Origin: Erinaceus europaeus | Lineage: Eukaryota > Chordata > Mammalia > Eulipotyphla > Erinaceidae | DNA length: 64,000 nt | NCBI RefSeq assembly: GCF_950295315.1 | Contig: NC_080177.1 | Location: forward strand, 84,057,216-84,121,215 | Direction: 5' to 3' | Shown: positions 42,456 through 54,452 of the stretch, piece after piece | Numbering within the stretch: position 1 is the first letter of the stretch | Layout: the number at the start of each line of letters is the position of its first letter | Notes under the pieces: generated by a model | What the model was told of the DNA's origin: nothing | Seen by the model: only the letters and a program-made list of their open reading frames with translations | The model's database searches: none | Made by a program: the position numbers and the translations under genes

Positions 42456-42700
42456 TTTATTTGATTTTTTTTTTCTGCCAGGGTTTCGTTGGAGCTTTTA
42501 GTGCCTGTATGATTTCAGTGCTCCGAGTGGATTGTTTTTGTTTTTGTTTTCTAGACAGAAGGTGAGAGAAGGAGGGAAGAGAATGGGATCTGTCACGGCA
42601 CTGCTCCACCCTTTGTGAATCTTCCTTTGCACACTCCCAGGTGGCGGCGGTGGGCTTCAGCTGGGTCCTCCTCCACGGGGAGTCTACACTACGCCAGGTG
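42456..42700 (-). repeat. Diverged SINE with module M
   Basis: T run, CTGCCAGGGTTTCGTTGGAG (module M complement), a GTTTTT expansion, purine body and CACTCCCAGGTGGCGGCGGT. The head is poorly conserved. It contains an AG acceptor-like and a CAG/GTGAGT donor-like site; see rejected items. Confidence 0.65.
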
Positions 42701-43344
42701 AGTTCTCTCCCACTCGCTCTTTCTTTGATTTTCAGTTGCAGCTTGCTGGGGAGGTTTGCATTGTCTTCCCCTGACAGGGACAGCGCCTCTGCTGGAAGGC
42801 GGCTCTCATTTCAGAGCACTCTGCCTGTTAAGTCAGAGCTGGAACTGACCATGCTCGCACCTCCCGCCACCCTGGGTCTCCGCTTTACTTGAGAGCCGCT
42901 CCTCTCTCTCAAGTCGAGCCTTCACCACCCTGACAGCCTAGTTCTGCTCCTGCCAACCTGCATCTATTGCCAGAGGCCATTTCAGGGCTTTTTTTTTTTT
43001 AATTGAATCTATAAAGGAATAAGAAAGTAGGAAACATAAGTACTCTCCCTGACAGAAATCTCTGATTTTAAAAACTTAATCCATACCAACTGAGTATCAA
43101 ATAAAATGTATTAAATGATAGCTACACTTCCAATCTCACTGTCAGTGTAGACACAGCCTTGCCGTCTTATGAAGCCCGTAAGCATACATAACATCATACG
43201 TACACTTACACAACATATTTGTAGCTGTGTGTACAGAAGTAATCCCAGAGGAAATTAAACCTCCATTACTCTTATCTCCTAACTCTTTCAGATGTCAAAT
43301 GCTCTTTTATTCTGTGATAAATAACCACACTTAATAAATGTTTT
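42701..43344. other. Unique spacer
   Basis: 42720-42980 is GC-richer than the surroundings; 42990-43340 is AT-rich. No gene recognised. Confidence 0.5.
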
Positions 43345-43617
43345 TTTAAAAAAATATTTACTCCCTTTTGTTGCCCTTATTGTTGTAGTTATTGTTGTTT
43401 TTATTGATGTCATCGTTGTTGGCTAGCACAGAAAGAAATGGAGAGAAGAGGGGAAGACAGAGAGGGAGAGAGAAAGACAGACACCTACAGACCTGCTTCA
43501 CCACCTGTGAAGTGACTCCCCTACAGGTGGGGAGCCGGGGGGTCGAACGGGGAGCCTTAGCCGGTCCTTGAGCTTTGCGCCATGTGCTCTTAACCCGCTG
43601 TGCTACCGCCCGACTCC
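43345..43617 (-). repeat. SINE-A
   Basis: Complete copy; CACTTAA on both sides. The box region reads GGTCGAACGGGGAGCCTTAG, shortened relative to the family. Confidence 0.93.
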
Positions 43618-43918
43618 CACTTAAATATTAAAAAATAAAATAAAATAAATGTTCTGTCACTTGTATCTCAATGTGAAGTTACATGTATATGCTGCCTCTC
43701 CTGCAAGTATTTTCATTTGAGGTATTATCATCAGTTACAGGAGAAAACCCCCTCCATGTGTAATTAGAGCTTTAAGCATTGTGAAGTTGAGTAAACAGAC
43801 CGTAATGAAATTAAGGGACAGATCCCCTAAAAGTAGACCCCAATAGACTGCTCTGCTAAAGTTCACCTCCAGAGAAGTGAAATCATAAAAATACCTTGAA
43901 GATCATAACATTCAAAAC
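43618..43918. other. Spacer
   Basis: AT-rich, short AAAAT run at 43628-43648; nothing else. Confidence 0.45.
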
Positions 43919-43928
43919 ATATATTCTC

Positions 43929-44207
43929 GGGGAGTCCGGTGGAAGCGCAGCGGGTTAAGTGCACGTGGGGTGAAGCATAAGGGTCAGAGTAAGGATCCCA
44001 GTTTGAGCCCCCCTCCCCCCTCCCCACCTGCAGGGGAGTCGCTTCACAGGCGGTGAAGCAGGTCTGCAGGTGTCTGTCTCTCACTCCTCCTCTCCGTCTT
44101 CCCCTCCTCTCTCCATTTCTCTCTGTCCTATCCAATAACAACAACATTAATAACTACAACAACAATAAAAAACAAGGGCAACAAAAGGGAAAATAAATAT
44201 AAAAAAT
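43929..44207 (+). repeat. SINE-A
   Basis: Complete copy starting GGGAGTCCGGTGGAAGCGCA, CCCCCCTCCCCCCTCC expansion after the B-box, perfect 10-bp duplication ATATATTCTC (43919-43928, 44208-44217). Confidence 0.96.
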
Positions 44208-44217
44208 ATATATTCTC

Positions 44218-44796
44218 CTGTATCTCTTCCCAGAAAGCCAACAATGTGTCAAATAGAACTACTTTATTGGACACCAAGTAAATAAAAATATTTCTGGAAA
44301 TCATTTGATTAAGCGCAGGGTGCTGTCCAAGTAACACAGACCTAACTCCATTTGCTAATGGAGTAAATTCAATGCAAGTCTTCTTACCTATTCACCTCTC
44401 TCTTCCTGGTCAGTTACCCACACGTTGCCAAGTGCTTCTCCTCCGTCATCTTTACCTATTTTGTGCACGATCTATCCTTGCTTCGTTCCCATCCAAGTGA
44501 GTACTGGTTCTTTTTTAACTCACCTGAGAGAAGTAAATCCTTCCCACCCAGATTTGGTAGCAATTACCATTATATTCAGAGTGGCCTGCGATGTGATCAT
44601 TCATCTGGATCCCAAACCAGAAGGCTCTTTTCACCAACCCTACTCCTTTGAGGATGAATAAAAATGAACCTTTCCTTGTGGGTCACTTGGACTTATTTTT
44701 TGTTAATGGCAGGCGAGCATGTTGGAGTGTAGTCTGTGCAGCATTTCACTAGCATGCCGTTAACGGCATTTGACCATGCAGCTACTCTAGGAGAGA
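44218..44796. other. Unique spacer
   Basis: Open frames of 62-78 codons at 44425-44661 in two registers; no recognised domain. Confidence 0.5.
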
Positions 44797-44935
44797 GATA
44801 TTATTCTGTCGATTTTAGATATCAGGAAACTGAGGGGTGAGGCAGTGAAGTAACCCATCAGGTCTCACAGCTACGAAGCAGCAAAGCCAAGACTGTCTGA
44901 TGTCCACGTCCTGTGTGGAGCCCAGCTGCAGCCGG
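44797..44935 (+). repeat. MIR
   Basis: ATATTATTCTGTCGATTTTA, CAGGAAACTGAGGGGTGAGG, CTCACAGCTACGAAGCAGCA and AAGACTGTCTGATGTCC follow the MIR core order closely. Confidence 0.85.
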
Positions 44936-45693
44936 CCACTGTGCCTCTTCCTGACTAAAGTGCTCACTGGGTCAAGCAGAAGGGAGCAAGGCTCATGGCA
45001 CAGACCTAGCTTGTGCCTCCCATGTATCGTGATGAAATGAATCTGCAGACTTTAACATTCCTACTTTTTTTCAGCCTCCAGTCTCCCCTAAACCTTCCTT
45101 TTCTCTTTACAAACCATCAAGCACTCAGTCTGCACATCAGAGCCGCACGCGTGCGGTGGTTCGTGGTGAGCAAAGCTGCCTTCCAGAGCCGCACGTTGCC
45201 GGCACTTGTATCTGGTAGCCGATCTTCTCATTCAGCGCAGAGACAGCAGCGATGTCACACCTCTGCAACTCACACCCGTACTAGAAGGAGTTTGCCATGG
45301 AATTTCACTAGCTTTCCAGTCTGTAGCATTTCAATGTGCAGTGTGTTCACAGGCAAAAACTTGCTAGCAATCTAAGTTCATTTGGCTTTAATCGTTGTTG
45401 CTTTAAATTAAAAAGTGAAGGGTAATTACATTCTGATAATCCCTAAACCACTCCTGACAGAATAAGCTCTGTGCGCAGCTGAAAATGACACTTGTATAAT
45501 CACTGCTTGTAAAACAAAACTGAGGATTAAAGCTATAAGCTTACATTTTAATGTTGAAATACATAAATGGGACAAAAATAATAATGCAAATATCCTTTGT
45601 TACAGAGAAACAGCTCATGTAGAATTTTGGAGATTACAGAATTAAGACCCCCAAGAAAGCCTTGATAACCAAAGAGTCAGAGAGAAAGTAGAA
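44936..45693. other. Unique spacer with CpG-rich patch
   Basis: 45140-45270 keeps about a dozen CpGs, including the palindrome at 45143-45156. A 120-codon plus frame (45013-45375) crosses it but has no recognisable domain or splice support. Confidence 0.5.
45143..45156. repeat. 14-bp perfect palindrome CCGCACGCGTGCGG
   Basis: Self-complementary with four CpGs; repeated in part (GAGCCGCACG) at about 45187. Confidence 0.95.
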
Positions 45694-46024
45694 GGGGGCT
45701 GGGCAGTGGCACACCTGGCTGAGCGCACATATTACCAAGAGCAAGGACACGTGTTCGAGCACTTGCTCCCCACATGCAGGGAGTCTGCTTCACAAGTGAT
45801 GAAGCAGGACGATACATCTCTATCTTCCTCTCCTCTCTTTCTGTGCTCTCTCAATTTCTCTCTGTTCTAAGGAGAAAAAGAAAGAGGAAGGAAGGAAGGA
45901 AGGAAGGAAGGAAGGAAGGAAGGAGGGAGGAAGGAAGGAAGGAATGGGTACCACGAGCAGTAGATTTGTAGTGCCAACAGCAAAACACCAGCCATAAAAC
46001 CTGGTGGCAATTAAAAAAAAAAAG
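45694..46024 (+). repeat. SINE-B with GGAA linker and module M
   Basis: GGGCTGGGCAGTGGCACACC, GTGTTCGAGCACTTGC, GGAA/GGGA run at 45889-45943, module M and A tail. Same arrangement as the 1151-1433 copy, with an intact head. Confidence 0.92.
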
Positions 46025-46404
46025 GAAAAATAAAACAGCTTTGAGTTTTGCTTTGTTTTTCTCAGTGTTCAACTATAAGAAAAACATGTTTATTCCTCCT
46101 TAGGCTATACGCCTTTCTAAAATGAGGTTGGTTGGGAAATGACATCCAGTACTTATCGCATTAACACTTAGCAATGTAGAGGTCATACAAGTCAGTAAAT
46201 AGGGAGCCCAACATGCTTTCAACCCAAGCCAGGCAGGAAATATTCTAAGGAACATGACGGCACTTTTTCTTCTGTGTCAGCTGTGGAAGCGCAGCTCTCT
46301 GCCAATGGGCCACTGGCTTCAGTCATCCACCTGGCTACAGGTGGACCTCCCCACACCCTTCTGAGGACATCATATGACTACAGATTCAGAAGCCACAGCA
46401 AAAG
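46025..46404. other. Unique spacer
   Basis: Nothing recognised; a 162-codon plus frame (46274-46762) is a chance fusion of this spacer with L1 ORF2 sequence. Confidence 0.5.
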
Positions 46405-47018
46405 GTGGGGGAAAGTCTGGAGAACTCTCAGAAGGCTAGAAGTGGACCTCCCCTATGACCCTGCAATTCCTCTCCTGGGGATAGAGCCTAAGGAACCACA
46501 CACACCCATCCAAAAAGATCTGTGTGCACCTGTGTTCATAGCAGCACAATTTGTAATAGTCAAAGCCTGGAAGCAGCCCAGGTGTCCAACAACAGCTGAG
46601 TGGCTGAGCAAGTTGTGGTCTAGATACACAATGGAATACGACTCAGCTGTAAAAAATGGTGACTTCACCTTCTTCACCTCATCTTGGATGGAACGTGAGG
46701 AATCCTGTGAAGTGAGATCAGTCAGAAAGAGAGGGATGAAGATGGGAGGATGTCACATATGAGACAGAAGTTGAGAAATAAGAACAGAAAGAGGGGACAC
46801 AAAGCAGAACTTGGACTGGGTTTGCTGTACTGCATCAAAGTAAAGGACTCTCAGGGGAGGGGAGCTTTTAGTTCCTGGTACATGATCGTGGAGGAGGACC
46901 TGGTCTAGGAGTGAGAGTGTCTTGCAGAAACTTGAGAAAATTTACACCTGTACCAACAACTGTATATACCGTTTACTATAAACTATTAATCCCCCCAATA
47001 ACAAAATTAAACATGAAA
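46405..47018 (+). mobile_element. L1, last 0.6 kb
   Basis: ORF2 end (PYDPAIPLLGIEPKEP and the TMEYDSAVKNGDFTFFTSSW motif readable in one frame), 3' UTR, end ATTAATCCCCCCAATAACA. Confidence 0.94.
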
Positions 47019-47097
47019 AAAGATGAGTCTGTAATTATAAGAAAATTTTTCCTTGGTAGAAAAGTGATCTAAATGAACAATGACTTTGATTTTGACA

Positions 47098-47730
47098 AAA
47101 GTAGTAAAGTCATGGGCACCTTGGAACATAAGTGAGATAGACTTCTTAGCTTCTTCCAACACAAAGACCCCCAAATCTCATCTCCTATATTCTTACCTTT
47201 AGGTTCTTGGTTATTATACTTTTTTTTTTTTTGCTCTATATCTTAATGCTTTTCAGCCAGCAAGTTTCAGATGCTACCATGACACCAACCTGACTTCCCT
47301 GGGAAGACAACCTCAACAATGTGTCCTGGAACTCCACCTCCACAGAACCCTGCCCCACTAGGGAAAGACAGAAACAGGCTGGGGGTGTGGATCCACCCAT
47401 CAATGCCCATGTCCAGTGGAGAAGCAATTACAGAAGCCAGAACTCCCACCTTATGCTCCCTATAAAGGTCTTTGGTCCACACTCCCAGAGGGATGAACAA
47501 TAGGGGAGCTTCCAATAGAGGAGATGGGATATGGAACTCTGGTGATGGGAACTGTACCCCTCTTATACCACAATCTTGTCAGTCTTTATTAAATCACTTC
47601 TAAAAAAGAGTAGGGGAGCTTCCAGTGGAGGGGATGGGACATAGGACTCTGGTGGTAAGAACTGTATGGAATTGTACCCCTCTTATCCCACAGTCTTGTC
47701 CATCATTATTAATCACTAATAAGAATAAAA
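47098..47730 (+). repeat. Family E with duplicated 3' end
   Basis: Runs from GTAAAGTCATGGGCACCTTG to a first 3' end at 47600 (TTAAATCACTTCTAAAAAAG). About 115 bp of 3' end (TAGGGGAGCTTCCAGTGGAG) then repeat to a second end at 47730. Confidence 0.9.
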
Positions 47731-47876
47731 GAAAGGGAGAGAGACAGACACCTGCAACATTGTTTCACCACTCAAAAAGCTTTCCCTCTGTAGGTGGGGA
47801 CCAGGGACTTGAACCCAGGTCCTTGTGCACTGTAACATGCACACTCAACCAGGTATGCCACCACCTGCCACCCCCC
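47731..47876 (-). repeat. SINE-B, tailless
   Basis: Body AGGGAGAGAGACAGACACCT to head complement CACCACCTGCCACCCCCC; tail and linker absent, joined straight to family E. Confidence 0.88.
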
Positions 47877-48457
47877 ATGTTACCTTTACACATATAAAAG
47901 TCAAACCACCTTATTCTCACTCTATGTCCCTACCTACCCCACCATATATTTTCCAACCACAAGTATGCCCAGACCTCCTCACCCATACACTTTACAGCAC
48001 CCATCCAACCAAGCAGAGCTTCGAAGACCCACTACCCCCAGTTTCTTTCAAAGTCCATCAGGATTTTTTTTTTTTAACCGTTAACAGAACTCCTTCAAAT
48101 CCATCATTCTACTTAGTGTTGAACTTAGAAGATAAATAACATGGATTTGTCTTCACCGTGAATCAGGACCTGACTAAAATCACACGAATAAAGAGGTTTT
48201 ATAATAACGAGGACAAGGACAAGTAGGAGTGGGGCAGGGAGTAGGCATCTGCCTGCAAAGAGGTTTGTCCCTCCGGGGCCAGCGTCCTTACGGCAATCAG
48301 CCTTCTGGTTTCTCATCTGCACTTCAGTGGACGGTGGAGGCCGAGAGCCCTCAGACTGAGTTCCCAGAAGAGAACTAAAGGACTGAACAGGAGACAAAAC
48401 AAAACGTCGACTCGCACAAAATGCTAGAACCACCAACCATTGTTTAAAGGAATGTTT
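47877..48457. other. Unique spacer
   Basis: Pyrimidine-rich (47880-48060), then mixed. A 103-codon minus frame at 48125-48436 has a hydrophobic segment (LLPAPLLLVLVLVIIK) but no recognised family. Confidence 0.5.
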
Positions 48458-48655
48458 GAATTTCTTTTTTTGAACTTTATTTATTTGATAGGACAGAGAA
48501 ATTTAGAGGGAAGAGGGAGAGAGACAGAAAGAAACCCGCAGTACCGCTTCACTGCTTGTGAAGCTTTCCCCCTGCAGCTGGGGACCAAGGGTTTGAACCC
48601 TGGTCCTTGCACACTGTAATGTGTGTGCTTAACCCGGTGCACACCACCTGGCCCC
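48458..48655 (-). repeat. SINE-B
   Basis: TTTATTTGATAGGACAGAGA to ACACCACCTGGCCCC; ACTGTAATGTGTGTGCTTAA in the head. Confidence 0.92.
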
Positions 48656-50322
48656 AAAACTCCAACCTTTGTTGTTCCCAGAATGCTGGGAGCCAGACAT
48701 ATGGCCCCAAATTGGAGTTTCCTCTCACTAATAATAATAATAATAATAATAATAATAGCCCCAGTGAAAGCACCTAGTGGCACGGACATCTGAGCGAGGA
48801 CTCCCTCCCAAATCCCAGCCAAACTTCTGCTAGGGCCTCCGAGACGCTGGAAAGTAACACCCACCTGTCCAGAACTGGCCTGGAATAGCTTCCCATCAGC
48901 TTTTCGGTGCTGGACACATACACATAATGTCAGTGGACAAGCAGGCACAGGAAGCTCTGAGGAAACCCCAACATGGAGCAGTAATTGTCAGGCAGTTTGC
49001 TCTGTGTACACACAATGCAATGCCTATTCTCCTCATGTTATTTGGTGTGTGTGCTTTGTTTTTCTTCGTTTTTAACAAATTCTTTCGTATTTTCACTAAA
49101 ACCCAGAAGAAAGAAATCATTTGGGGGCCATAGTGGGATGATCTTCCCTGATCATAATCAGAACTTGGGGAGAAAGATAGTATCAAGGTCTAAGGCCAGA
49201 AAAGCAACCCTCTACAGAGTCCTGGTGTCCCCAGACTATTACCTTGGGAGCACTACTTAGACACACTGTTCACTTGTTTCCCTGCTGCTACACTAAGAGG
49301 AACACCTGGAAACAAGAGATTAAAAGTTTTCAGCTGCACTTGAGCTCAGGGTCACAGCCCTAGACCTTACCCAAGTAACTCTAATCTATTTTGCAGAGGC
49401 ACTTACTCATAGAATCTGTGAGCTCAAGACTGATGCATCCAGGCTTTCTTCTACCGAGATGCATTTTATAAACTACAGCCATTTGGAATTCTGTTTCTCT
49501 ATGTTGCCACTAAGCCTTGGCTTATACTGCAACAGAATTGCAATAACAGACCAGGCTCACATTTCACATGTACAATAGAATTAGAAAGAGAGAGAGGAGA
49601 GGAGCAAGTTATTCTGTGCATCTCCCTTATACGGAGACTAGAAACTATAGCTCTAAAATTGATCCCACCGGGACCAGCAGCAGAACATTTTCCAGCATGA
49701 ATACACGACGCTAATTGCTTCCCTCGTCCCGTCTGTTCCCCATCCTTCCAGGGTTCTCCTTTTCTCTTTCTTTCTTCTTTTATTTTTTTTATTCCTCTAC
49801 CTTTGCCCTTTGGTAATCTCTCGTGAGAGGGAATTTGCTTCCCAATCGCACTTACAGAATTGAAAGAAAATACTCACAAGGATGGAAATAAGCACTCAGA
49901 GGACAAAGGGCACATAAAAGAAAAGGATCTCTTAAAAATTCCTTCATACCTGAGCATGTTTTCATTCACCAACTTAAGCAATTGAATTCTTGTGAGAACA
50001 GAAAAAAGTAGCACGCTGATTATCTTACAGGAGACCGGTCGTTCATTCATCCCTGGCCTGTCCCTGCCCCTGCTAATGTCTCCCAGGAAAGAAGTGCACC
50101 CCTCACACCCCGCTTCTTTTTATTTTCCTTGTGTGTATGTCAAAAGCCTCGGTGTACACTTTGTTATTCTGCAGTCCTTGTGGACAAAGATTTTTCATAT
50201 GTGAGGGGCATGTTAAGAAGCCATGTATAGTTATACGACAGAGCTCTTAAAGGCCCAGGGTCAGCACAGCCATGTCTATTTTAACTGAAGTTAAAATTTG
50301 AAATGTAGAGAAAAAGAGAAAT
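48656..50322. other. Unique spacer, about 1.7 kb
   Basis: Contains a (TAA)n run at 48729-48757 and a TTTC/TTTT stretch near 49760-49795. No other repeat or exon recognised; 60-96-codon frames at 48896-49260 overlap on both strands. Confidence 0.5.
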
Positions 50323-50338
50323 GCTGCTTCGAGTTTTT

Positions 50339-50563
50339 TATTTGTTTGTTTGTTTGTTTTACTTTTTTATTTTGTTTATTTACTGAATAGTGACAGAGAG
50401 AAATTGAGAGAGGAGATGGAGATAGAGAGGGAGAGAGACACCTGCAGCCCTGCTTCACCACTGGTGAAGCTTTCCCCCTACAGGTGGGGATCAGGGGCAT
50501 GAACCTGGCTTCTTGAGCACTGTAATGTGTGTGCTCAATCAGGTGCGCTATCGCCTGGCCCCC
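50339..50563 (-). repeat. SINE-B
   Basis: (GTTT)n tail, complete body and head. Duplication CTGCTTCRAGTTTT at about 50324-50337 and 50564-50577. Confidence 0.94.
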
Positions 50564-50805
50564 CTGCTTCAAGTTTTATTGAACACATACTGATAATTCA
50601 CAGGAAAAAAGTAGCAAAAAATAAATGCAGAATAAAGGAAAAATTTTTGATGTGCAGGATTTTTAAAAGTATAATGTTTCAAGATTCTTATTTGACAATG
50701 TACTTGTGTCTTGGCTCCAATATAGAAAAAAAAATCTCTGAAGCCAGAATTTATATTTTTCAAACCAGTATACACATCTTTATCTTCAAAAATCTGGATT
50801 TGGGT
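50564..50805. other. Short AT-rich spacer
   Basis: Nothing recognised. Confidence 0.4.
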
Positions 50806-51018
50806 CATAGAAATAGCTTAAGTGGAAAAGGGTCGGCACTGCCACAAACACTGTCCACATTCAAACCCAGACACCACATGGAAGGGGTGATGGCACCAGA
50901 AGAAGGTCTAGTATTATGTTGTCTCTTCCTCTCTCTTATTCTCTATTTGAATGAAAAAGTGTACTAGAGTGTTTTTTTTTAAAGTGCAAACCCCAGAAAC
51001 CATAAAAATAAATAAAAA
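50806..51018 (+). repeat. Probable old tRNA-like SINE
   Basis: GTCATAGAAATAGCTTAAGT head, ACATTCAAACCCAGAC B-box-like, CTCTTCCTCTCTCTTATTCT body, AATAAATAAAAATGG tail. Confidence 0.5.
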
Positions 51019-51024
51019 TGGAAA

Positions 51025-52437
51025 TAAAATAAGACTCTTTAATTCCATTTCAGGATTCCACTGTCTAACAAAGCCTCAAAACCTAGATATAGACCAGGCC
51101 CCACGAGATAGGGCAGATGTGTACATGCATCCATAAATTAGGGCAAAATATATACATTAAAGCAAAAGTACACAATAGTCTGCAGTGAGTCAATAAATGA
51201 AGCAAGCAAGTAGAAAGACCTAAAAAGACGCCCTAAAGTACCTAATGAAATAGTTTCTACTTAGACCTAGATACCCTCCTCACCTACTTCCTATTACACT
51301 TCCCTCACTCACTCCCAAGCTAACCTTTGCAAAGCAAGGACTACAAAAGCTGAATAAGGGCAAGAGACTGGCAGACTTTAATGATGACTCTTTAGTCACT
51401 ATCAGGCCACCCCAACACTTGGGACCCTCGTTGGGGAGTCCTGGGATGCCCACACAAACACAATGTCACTGGTCATCTCCATCAAGAACAACATAATGGA
51501 CCCCTTTGGGGGCCCCCATAGGACCTTGCCCTCAGTGTGAACCAATAATGGTAGAGAATGTTCCATCCTACAAAGGGGGTTGGATAACATACTCTATCTA
51601 CCACCTGAAGATGGGTCCCAAAATTGGGGCAGCTTGGAACGTTCCTACTCATGACCACAGAATGCAAGTTCAAACCTACAGGGATGCAGAGGTCACATAG
51701 GCTCCTGTGCTGAATATGGTCCCCAGATCAATCGATGGGGTTTACAGTCAACAATATTTACACACTTGTCCCATATTGGGAGCTACTCTCTTCCCTGATC
51801 CAGCTTTCTAGCCCTTTTTCCAGCCATGACACCATCTCCCAGACAATAACCTGGGTCCACCTACATATCAGATGTCAGGCTCTGGCAAAAAGTAATAAAG
51901 TCCCTTTGGACTTTATTATATTTAAATATATTATATTTAATATATTCCCTTTGGAATATACCTAAAATAGACTATTAGCTATTTCCAAAACGGAGACCCC
52001 AAATCTTCATCTGCAATATTCCAGCCTTTAGGCTTATGATTAATCAACAATTTATATGGCTTTATATGCTAACTCTTTTTCAGCCACCAGGTTCCAGATG
52101 CTACCATGATGCCAACCAGACTTCCCTGGACAGATGACCCCACCAATGTGTCCTGGAGCCCTGCTTCCCCAGAGCCCTTCTCCACTAGGGAAAGAGAGGC
52201 AGACTGGGAGTATGGATCCACCTGTCAACACCCATGTTTGGGGGAAGCAATTACAGAAGCCAGGCCTTCCACCTTCTGCATCCCACAATGACCCTGGGTC
52301 CATACTCCCAGAGGGATAAAGAATAGGAAAGCTATCAGGGGAGGGGAGGGAATATGGAGCTCTAGTGGTGGGAATTATACCCCTCTTATCCTATGGTCTT
52401 GTCAGTGTTTCCATTTTATAAATAAATTAAAATAAAA
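51025..52437 (+). repeat. Family E, longest copy (1.4 kb)
   Basis: Shares 'TAACAAAG...CCATAAA..GCAAAATATATAC' with 7535-7625 and continues through about 0.75 kb absent from the 6821-8120 copy (51310-52045). It then carries the common 3' part to a TAAATTAAAATAAAA tail. The middle contains the GTCACATAGGCTCCTGTGCT block shared with 16936, 28190 and 32834. A short AT-rich repeat (TTTAAATATATTATATTTAA) lies at 51920-51940. Confidence 0.9.
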
Positions 52438-52586
52438 AATACAAAAATTTTAAAATTGAAATAAAACTTGATTTTTAAATATCTTGATAATGGTAGTGAT
52501 GATAAATATTTATTTTCAAAGTTTGTTATTTTTACCAACAGACATCAAAATTAAAAGATAGTATTGGCTTTCATAAACTTCAATCC
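52438..52586. other. AT-rich junction
   Basis: Nothing recognised between family E and the L1. Confidence 0.4.
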
Positions 52587-53851
52587 TTTTTTTTTTTAAA
52601 TTGGGGGATTAATGTTTTACAATTGACAGTAAATACAATAGTTTATACATGAATAACACTTCCAAGTTTTCCACTTAACAATACAACCCCACTAGGTCCT
52701 CTTCTGCCATTATGTTCCAGGACCTAAAATCTACACTCCCCAACCCAGAGTCTTTTTTTTCCTTTATTGGGGGAATTAATGTTTTACATTTGACAAAGAA
52801 TACAATAGTTTATGCATGCATAATATTTCTCAGTTTTCCACATAACAATACAACCCCCACTAGGTCCTCTGTCATCCTTTTCCAGGACCTGTGCTCTCCC
52901 CCCCACCCACCCCAGAGTCTTTTACTTTGGTGCGATACACCAAGTTCAATTCAGGTTCTATTTGTGTTTTCTCTTCTGATCTTGCTTTTCAACTTCTGCC
53001 TGTGAGTGACACCATCCCATATTAATCCTTCTCTTCATGACTTATCTCACTTAACATGGTTCTTTCAAGCTCCATCTAAGATGAGGTGAAGAAAGTGAAG
53101 TCACCATTTTTTACAGCTGAGTCGTATTCCATTGTGTATCTAGAGCACACCTTGCTCAGCCACTCATCTGTTGTTGGACACCTGGGTTGCTTCCCGGTTT
53201 TGGCTATTACAAATTGTGCTGCTAAGAATATAGGTGTAGATACAAGTCTTTTTTGGATGGTTGTGTTGGGTTCCTTAGGATCTGTCCCCAGGAGAGGAAT
53301 TGCGGGGTCAGAGGGCAGGTCCACTTCTAGCCTTCTGAGAGTTCTCCAGACTGCTCTCCACAGGGGTTGGACCCATTGACATTCCTACCAGCAGTGCAGG
53401 AGGGTTCCTTTGACCCCACAACCTCTCCAGCATTTGTCACTGCTATCTTTTCAGAAGTAGGACATTCTCACAGAAGTGAATTGGTATCTCATTTTTCTCT
53501 TTATTTGCATTTCTCTGACAGTAACTTGAAGCAACTTTTCGTGTGTTTGTTAGCCTTTTGTATCTCTTCTGTGGTGAATATTCTGTTCATACCCCCTCCC
53601 CATTTTTTGAATGGGCTCATTTGTTTTGTTTTGTTGAGTCTGGCAAGCTCTTTATATATTTTGGATATTAGACTCTTGTCTGATATATGGCATGTAAAGA
53701 TCTTCTCCCATTCTGTGAAGGGTCTCTTTGTTTGTGGAATCTTTTGGTGTACAGAAGCTGTTTAATTTGATGTAGTTCCATTGGTTTATTCTTGCCTTAA
53801 TCTTCTTTGTAATTGGATTTGTTTCATTGAAGATGTCTTTAAAATACAGAT

Positions 53852-54146
53852 GGGGGAGTTGGGCGGTAGCGCAGCAGGTTAAGCGCATGTGGCGCAAAGC
53901 TCAAGGACTGGCATAAGGATCCCAACTCGAGCCCTGGGCTCCCCACCTGCAGGGGAGTCACTTCACAGGTGGTGAAGCAGGTCTGCAGGTGTCTGTCTTT
54001 CTCTCCCCCTCCCTATGTTCCCCTTTCTCCATTTTCTCTCTGTTCTATCCAACAACGATGACATCAACAACAATTTTAAAAAAGGGCAACAAAAGGGAAA
54101 ATAAATAAACATAATAAAAAATTTTAAATAAAAATAGAGAGAGAGA
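53852..54146 (+). repeat. SINE-A inside L1
   Basis: GGGAGTTGGGCGGTAGCGCA to an AATAAACATAATAAA tail and a GA run; flanked by an imperfect TTTAAAATA duplication. Confidence 0.9.
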
Positions 54147-54452
54147 GACAGAAAGAGTTCTGCCAATATTTTCCTGTAAGTATCTGATAGTTTCTGTTCT
54201 AACATCCAAGTCCTTGATCCACTTGGATTTTACTTTTGTGTTTGGTGAAATATAGTGGTTCAGTTTCCTTCTACATGTTTCAACTCAATTTTTTCAACAT
54301 CATTTGTTGAAGAGACTCCCCTTTCTCCCATTGAACAGTCTGGGCACCTTTGTCAAAGATTAGATGTCCATAGGTGTGGGGGCTTACTTCTGGGCTCTCA
54401 ATTCTATTCCACTGGTCTGTGTGTCTATTTATGTTCCAGTACTAAGCAGTTT

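Noticed and set aside
42620..42700. Possible short exon: acceptor CACTCCCAG and donor CCAG/GTGAGT
   Set aside because: Both sites lie in a diverged minus-strand SINE, the exon would be only about 58 nt and the acceptor lacks a good pyrimidine tract. A SINE exonisation cannot be excluded but is not supported.
45013..45375. 120-codon plus frame
   Set aside because: No recognised domain, no splice-site frame support, and composition changes abruptly inside it.
46274..46762. 162-codon plus frame
   Set aside because: A chance fusion of unique sequence with the truncated L1 ORF2 end.
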